A stretch of 26,324 nt of DNA from OCS116 cluster bacterium. GTDB taxonomy: Bacteria > Pseudomonadota > Alphaproteobacteria > Rhizobiales > OSC116. The notes under the pieces were generated by a model, which was not told the origin of the DNA, did not search any database, and was given only the letters and a program-made list of their open reading frames with translations. The position numbers were made by a program, and so were the translations under genes. Within the stretch, counting starts at the first letter, position 1; every line of letters starts with the position of its first letter. Of this stretch, positions 22,887-26,324 are shown one piece after another. The stretch covers positions 1 through 26,324 of the forward strand of contig NVUS02000311.1 in the NCBI GenBank assembly GCA_002402005.2, read 5' to 3'.

Positions 22887-24353
22887 ATGAAAGTGCTTTA
22901 CGTCGCATCTGAATGCGCACCTTTTATAAAAACCGGTGGTTTGGCCGACGTAATTGGCGCTGTGCCAAAAAATCTAAGTCAATTTGGCGTGGATACGCGG
23001 GTCATCATGCCCGCTTATCCCGCCTTGGCAAGCTTGTTGGCGCGCGGCAAAACCGTGTGGCAACAGGATGATTTGTTGGGCGGGCCAGCCAACTTGGTTT
23101 CGGTCAAAGCCAAAGGCATCAATCTATTATTGCTCAACGCCCCGCATCTATATGACCGACCGGGCAATATCTATCTCAACGACAAAGGCCAAGATTGGCC
23201 AGACAATCATTTGCGGTTTGGCGCCTTGTGCCAAGTGGCGGCCTATGTCGCCTCTTACGGCCTGCCGCGTGAGGTCAAAGACCCGCTCAATGATTGGCAA
23301 CCAGATTTGGTGCATTGTCACGATTGGCAATCAGGCCTTGTGCCGGCCTATCTTAAAATGGCCGATGGCAATACCCCACCGTGCATTCTGACCATTCACA
23401 ACATCGCCTTCCAAGGCTTGTTCGATCAAGATGTCATCGAAACCCTTGGTTTATCCCGTGATATGTTTGTTTCTGAAGGTTTTGAATATTGGGGCAAAGT
23501 TAGTTTCTTAAAAGCCGCCATTGCCTATAGCGATAAAATCACCACAGTCAGCCCGACCTATGCCCGCGAGCTTATGCTGCCCGAATTTGGCATGGGGCTC
23601 GAAGGCATGATGCAATCCCGCGCCACCGATTTAACCGGCATTCTCAACGGCATCGATACCGATGTGTGGGATCCGATTCATGACCGCGCGCTAACCGCTA
23701 GCTATTACACCCGCACCCTCAAACGCAAAGCCCGCAACCGCGCACAAGTCGAAGCCCGATTTGATCTTGATCCGGTCGAAAACCCCAACGCCCCTTTATT
23801 CTGCGTCATCAGCCGCCTAACCACCCAAAAAGGCTTGGATTTATTGGTCGAAGCTCTGCCAAATCTAGTCGCCCGTGGCGCGCGCTTGGCTCTGCTTGGC
23901 AGTGGCGATAAAGATATAGAAGCGGCTTTCATCGCCGCCGCCCACCAGTTTAAAGGCCGGGTCGGCACGATTATTGGTTATGATGAAGAGCTGTCGCACA
24001 TTCTGCAAGGTGGTGCCGATGCCATCTTAGTGCCATCGCGCTTTGAGCCGTGCGGCCTCACGCAACTTTATGGCCTGCGCTATGGCACCATCCCCGTGGT
24101 CGCCCGCACCGGCGGTTTGGCCGATACAATCATTGATGCCAATGAAGCGGCTTTGGCCGACAATTGCGCCACCGGTTTCCAATTCGCGCCGATCACCACC
24201 ACCTCGCTCGATCACGCAATCGACCGGGCTTGCCTGACATTCCGCCAACCCGAAGTGTGGGAAGCCATGATGCGCCGCGCGATGAATCACGATGTCAGTT
24301 GGGACAAATCTGCCAAAGCCTATCACGACCTATATGCCGGCTTGCTCGACTGA
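22887..24353 (+). CDS. glgA: Glycogen synthase GlgA
   Basis: Transfers glucose from ADP-glucose to growing alpha-1,4 chains; GT5 family, cytoplasmic, 488 residues (E. coli 477). The N-terminal KTGGLADV at residues 15-22 is the ADP-glucose-binding motif. HCHDWQSGLVPAYL, LTIHNIAFQG, the YARELM segment and NGIDTDVWDP follow. The C-terminal half has VISRLTTQKGLDL and the catalytic-region block PSRFEPCGLTQLYGLRYGTIPVV followed by RTGGLADT. It starts 15 bases after glgC with a TTGGAG ribosome site, so the two are almost certainly on one transcript. Nothing is unusual. Confidence 0.97.
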   Translation: MKVLYVASECAPFIKTGGLADVIGAVPKNLSQFGVDTRVIMPAYPALASLLARGKTVWQQDDLLGGPANLVSVKAKGINLLLLNAPHLYDRPGNIYLNDKGQDWPDNHLRFGALCQVAAYVASYGLPREVKDPLNDWQPDLVHCHDWQSGLVPAYLKMADGNTPPCILTIHNIAFQGLFDQDVIETLGLSRDMFVSEGFEYWGKVSFLKAAIAYSDKITTVSPTYARELMLPEFGMGLEGMMQSRATDLTGILNGIDTDVWDPIHDRALTASYYTRTLKRKARNRAQVEARFDLDPVENPNAPLFCVISRLTTQKGLDLLVEALPNLVARGARLALLGSGDKDIEAAFIAAAHQFKGRVGTIIGYDEELSHILQGGADAILVPSRFEPCGLTQLYGLRYGTIPVVARTGGLADTIIDANEAALADNCATGFQFAPITTTSLDHAIDRACLTFRQPEVWEAMMRRAMNHDVSWDKSAKAYHDLYAGLLD

Positions 24354-24382
24354 ATATAGAATTGAAGAAAGAAAATAAGAAA

Positions 24383-26324
24383 ATGAAATTAGAATTCCAA
24401 TCTGGCAACCCCAAACGTCTCGGGGCGCATTTTGATGGCAATGGCACAAATTTTACAGTTTTTTCCGCCCATGCCACCCAGATTGACCTGTGCATTTTTA
24501 GCCCAGATGGTCAAACCGAAATTGCCCGCGAGGCACTGCCCGAACGCACCGGCCAACTATGGCATGGCTATGCCCAAGGCTTGCCAGCCGGCACATTATA
24601 TGGCTACCGCGCCCATGGCGCTTACATACCCGATCAAGGCCACCGCTTTAACCCGCATAAATTATTGCAAGACCCTTATACAAGGCAAACTTTCGGCACA
24701 TGGACAAACCATGACAGCCTCTTGGGTTATGATATTAATTCGCCACAGCAAGACCTGTCATATAATACGCAAGACAGCGCTGCCTATGTGCCAAAATCGG
24801 TAGTGTCCGACCCTGAATTGTTCAAATTAATGACCTGCCATCCCGGTAACGCGTGGGATGAAACGCTGATATATGAAGCCCATGTCCGCGGCCTCACACA
24901 GCTACGGCCAGATGCAAAAGACGGCATCCGAGGCACCTATGAAGCCCTTGCTAGCGATGATATGCTCGAATATTTACAAAAATTAGGCATCACCGCCGTC
25001 GAGCTATTGCCAACCCATAGTTTTATTGATGATGGTTTTTTGCTCGAACGTAAACTGACCAATTATTGGGGCTATAATAGCATCGGCTTTTTCGCCCCCG
25101 AACCGCGCTATTTTGGTGCCGAAGGCCTAATCGGTTTTCGCAATATGGTGGCAAAATTCCACGCTGCTGGCATCGAGGTCATTCTGGATGTGGTCTATAA
25201 TCACACCGCCGAAGGCGACCAACGGGGGCCAACCTTAAGCTACCGTGGTCTAGACAATGCCTCCTATTACCGCCTCATCCAAGGCCAACCACGCTATTAT
25301 ATCAATGACACTGGTTGCGGAAATACCCTAAATGTATCAAACCCTTACGTACTGCGTATGGTGCTAGACAGTCTGCGTTTCTGGCATCAATATATGGGCA
25401 TAGATGGTTTCAGGTTTGACCTCGCCACCACACTAGCGCGTGAAGATCATGGCTATGACCGCCGTGGCGGCTTTTTCGATGCCATCCGCCAAGACCCGGT
25501 GCTGAACAATGCAAAACTCATCGCCGAACCATGGGACATCGGGCCCGGTGGTTATCGCTTAGGTGATTTCCCGCACGAATTTGCCGAATGGAATGACACT
25601 TATCGCGACACCGTCAAACGCTTTTGGCGCGGCGATGCCCATAGCGCGCAAGAACTTGGCGCACGCCTGCTCGGCAGTGCCGACAAGTTTGATCGTTCCG
25701 GTCGCCGTGCGTGGTCATCAATTAATTTCATCACCGCCCATGATGGTTTTACTCTGGCCGATAATGTCGCCTATAACGAGCGCCACAATTGGGCCAATGG
25801 TGAAAATAATAATGATGGCCACAATAATAATCTCAGCGACAATTGCGGCATAGAGGGCGATACTGATGATGCTGATATTCTACAATTGCGCGCCCGCCGC
25901 CAACGCAATATGTTGGCAACTTTATTCCTAAGCCAAGGCACACCCATGCTGTTGGCTGGTGATGAAATTGGCAATAGCCAGGGCGGCAATAACAACGCCT
26001 ATTGCCAAGATAACGAGATTGGTTGGATCAATTGGGACAAACAAGACGATAAATTATTAGAATTCACTCGTAATCTCACCGCGTTTCGTGCCGCCCATAA
26101 AGCCGTACGTCAATCCCGCTTTCTACATGGCGGCAAACGCCCTGCAGATGGCTTGCCGGATGTTGAATGGACAGATTTTAACGGCGCGCCGCTCAATTGG
26201 CGCGACCCAACATTATCTAGCTTGTGCCTAACTTTAAGATGCAGCGCCGAAGCCCCATCCTATGAGCCAGATGCTGATATGGTCTTCATCATTTACAACC
26301 GCGAAGCCACTGATGCCAAAATAA
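24383..26324 (+). CDS. glgX: Glycogen debranching enzyme GlgX (3'-truncated by window)
   Basis: Hydrolyses alpha-1,6 branches of phosphorylase-limit glycogen; GH13 with an N-terminal CBM48. The frame is open from ATG 24383 to the window end, giving 647 codons without a stop, near the full length of E. coli GlgX (657). CBM48 covers about residues 8-95 (GAHFDGNGTNFTVFSAHATQ). GH13 regions: I DVVYNHTAEGD, II IDGFRFDLAT with nucleophile Asp346, III LIAEPWDIGPGG with Glu382, IV ITAHDGFTLAD with Asp454, and the isoamylase-type insert NWANGENNNDGHNNNLSDNC. It lies 29 bases after glgA. The ribosome site is weak and purine-rich. It completes the turnover arm of the cluster with GlgP. Confidence 0.96.
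   Translation, partial: MKLEFQSGNPKRLGAHFDGNGTNFTVFSAHATQIDLCIFSPDGQTEIAREALPERTGQLWHGYAQGLPAGTLYGYRAHGAYIPDQGHRFNPHKLLQDPYTRQTFGTWTNHDSLLGYDINSPQQDLSYNTQDSAAYVPKSVVSDPELFKLMTCHPGNAWDETLIYEAHVRGLTQLRPDAKDGIRGTYEALASDDMLEYLQKLGITAVELLPTHSFIDDGFLLERKLTNYWGYNSIGFFAPEPRYFGAEGLIGFRNMVAKFHAAGIEVILDVVYNHTAEGDQRGPTLSYRGLDNASYYRLIQGQPRYYINDTGCGNTLNVSNPYVLRMVLDSLRFWHQYMGIDGFRFDLATTLAREDHGYDRRGGFFDAIRQDPVLNNAKLIAEPWDIGPGGYRLGDFPHEFAEWNDTYRDTVKRFWRGDAHSAQELGARLLGSADKFDRSGRRAWSSINFITAHDGFTLADNVAYNERHNWANGENNNDGHNNNLSDNCGIEGDTDDADILQLRARRQRNMLATLFLSQGTPMLLAGDEIGNSQGGNNNAYCQDNEIGWINWDKQDDKLLEFTRNLTAFRAAHKAVRQSRFLHGGKRPADGLPDVEWTDFNGAPLNWRDPTLSSLCLTLRCSAEAPSYEPDADMVFIIYNREATDAKI

Noticed and set aside
24432..24803. 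123-residue plus-strand frame at the start of glgX
   Set aside because: It is out of frame with the CBM48/GH13 protein, which is open from 24383 to the window end with all catalytic regions.

Overview
The window reads as a chromosomal segment of a Gram-negative alphaproteobacterium, probably marine. The evidence is the gene families and their order: a GlpSTPQV-type glycerol ABC importer, an aglR/aglEFGAK alpha-glucoside cluster in the Sinorhizobium order, and a glgP-glgB-glgC-glgA-glgX glycogen cluster. Base composition is moderate, with AT-rich intergenic DNA. The species cannot be named from sequence alone.

Layout. (1) 2-6557, plus strand: the end of a glycerol uptake operon, with permeases GlpP (partial) and GlpQ, a small DUF2160-type membrane protein, the binding protein GlpV and glycerol kinase GlpK. 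A second, divergent permease pair follows and is translationally coupled to glpK. The ATPases must lie upstream of the window. (2) 6589-12917, minus strand: aglE-aglF-aglG-aglA-aglK, a periplasmic-binding-protein importer for alpha-glucosides plus a cytoplasmic GH13 alpha-glucosidase. (3) 12918-14177: a divergent control region with three AAGCGCTT palindromes and a LacI-family regulator (aglR). (4) 14172-15703, minus strand: a compact phage-type lysis cassette. It holds a truncated 3' gene end, a small phage-like protein, a Cys/His endolysin, a membrane tail split from the endolysin by an in-frame TAG, an i-spanin-like gene and an overlapping o-spanin-like lipoprotein. No integrase, capsid or tail genes are visible. 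(5) 15789-16647: two small unknown genes, one secreted four-cysteine protein and one NTF2/SnoaL-like. (6) 16860-26324, plus strand: the glycogen operon, with glgX running off the end.

How the parts fit together. Glycerol is imported and phosphorylated to glycerol-3-phosphate. Alpha-glucosides are captured by AglE, imported by AglFGK and hydrolysed by AglA under probable AglR control. The glg genes make ADP-glucose and branched glycogen, and degrade it by phosphorolysis and debranching. The region is therefore a carbon-uptake and carbon-storage neighbourhood interrupted by an isolated lysis module.

I found no clearly new multi-gene system. The points most worth a second look are the TAG-interrupted endolysin with a conserved-looking membrane tail, the stand-alone lysis cassette beside sugar genes, the second permease pair after glpK, and several precise operator-like palindromes.
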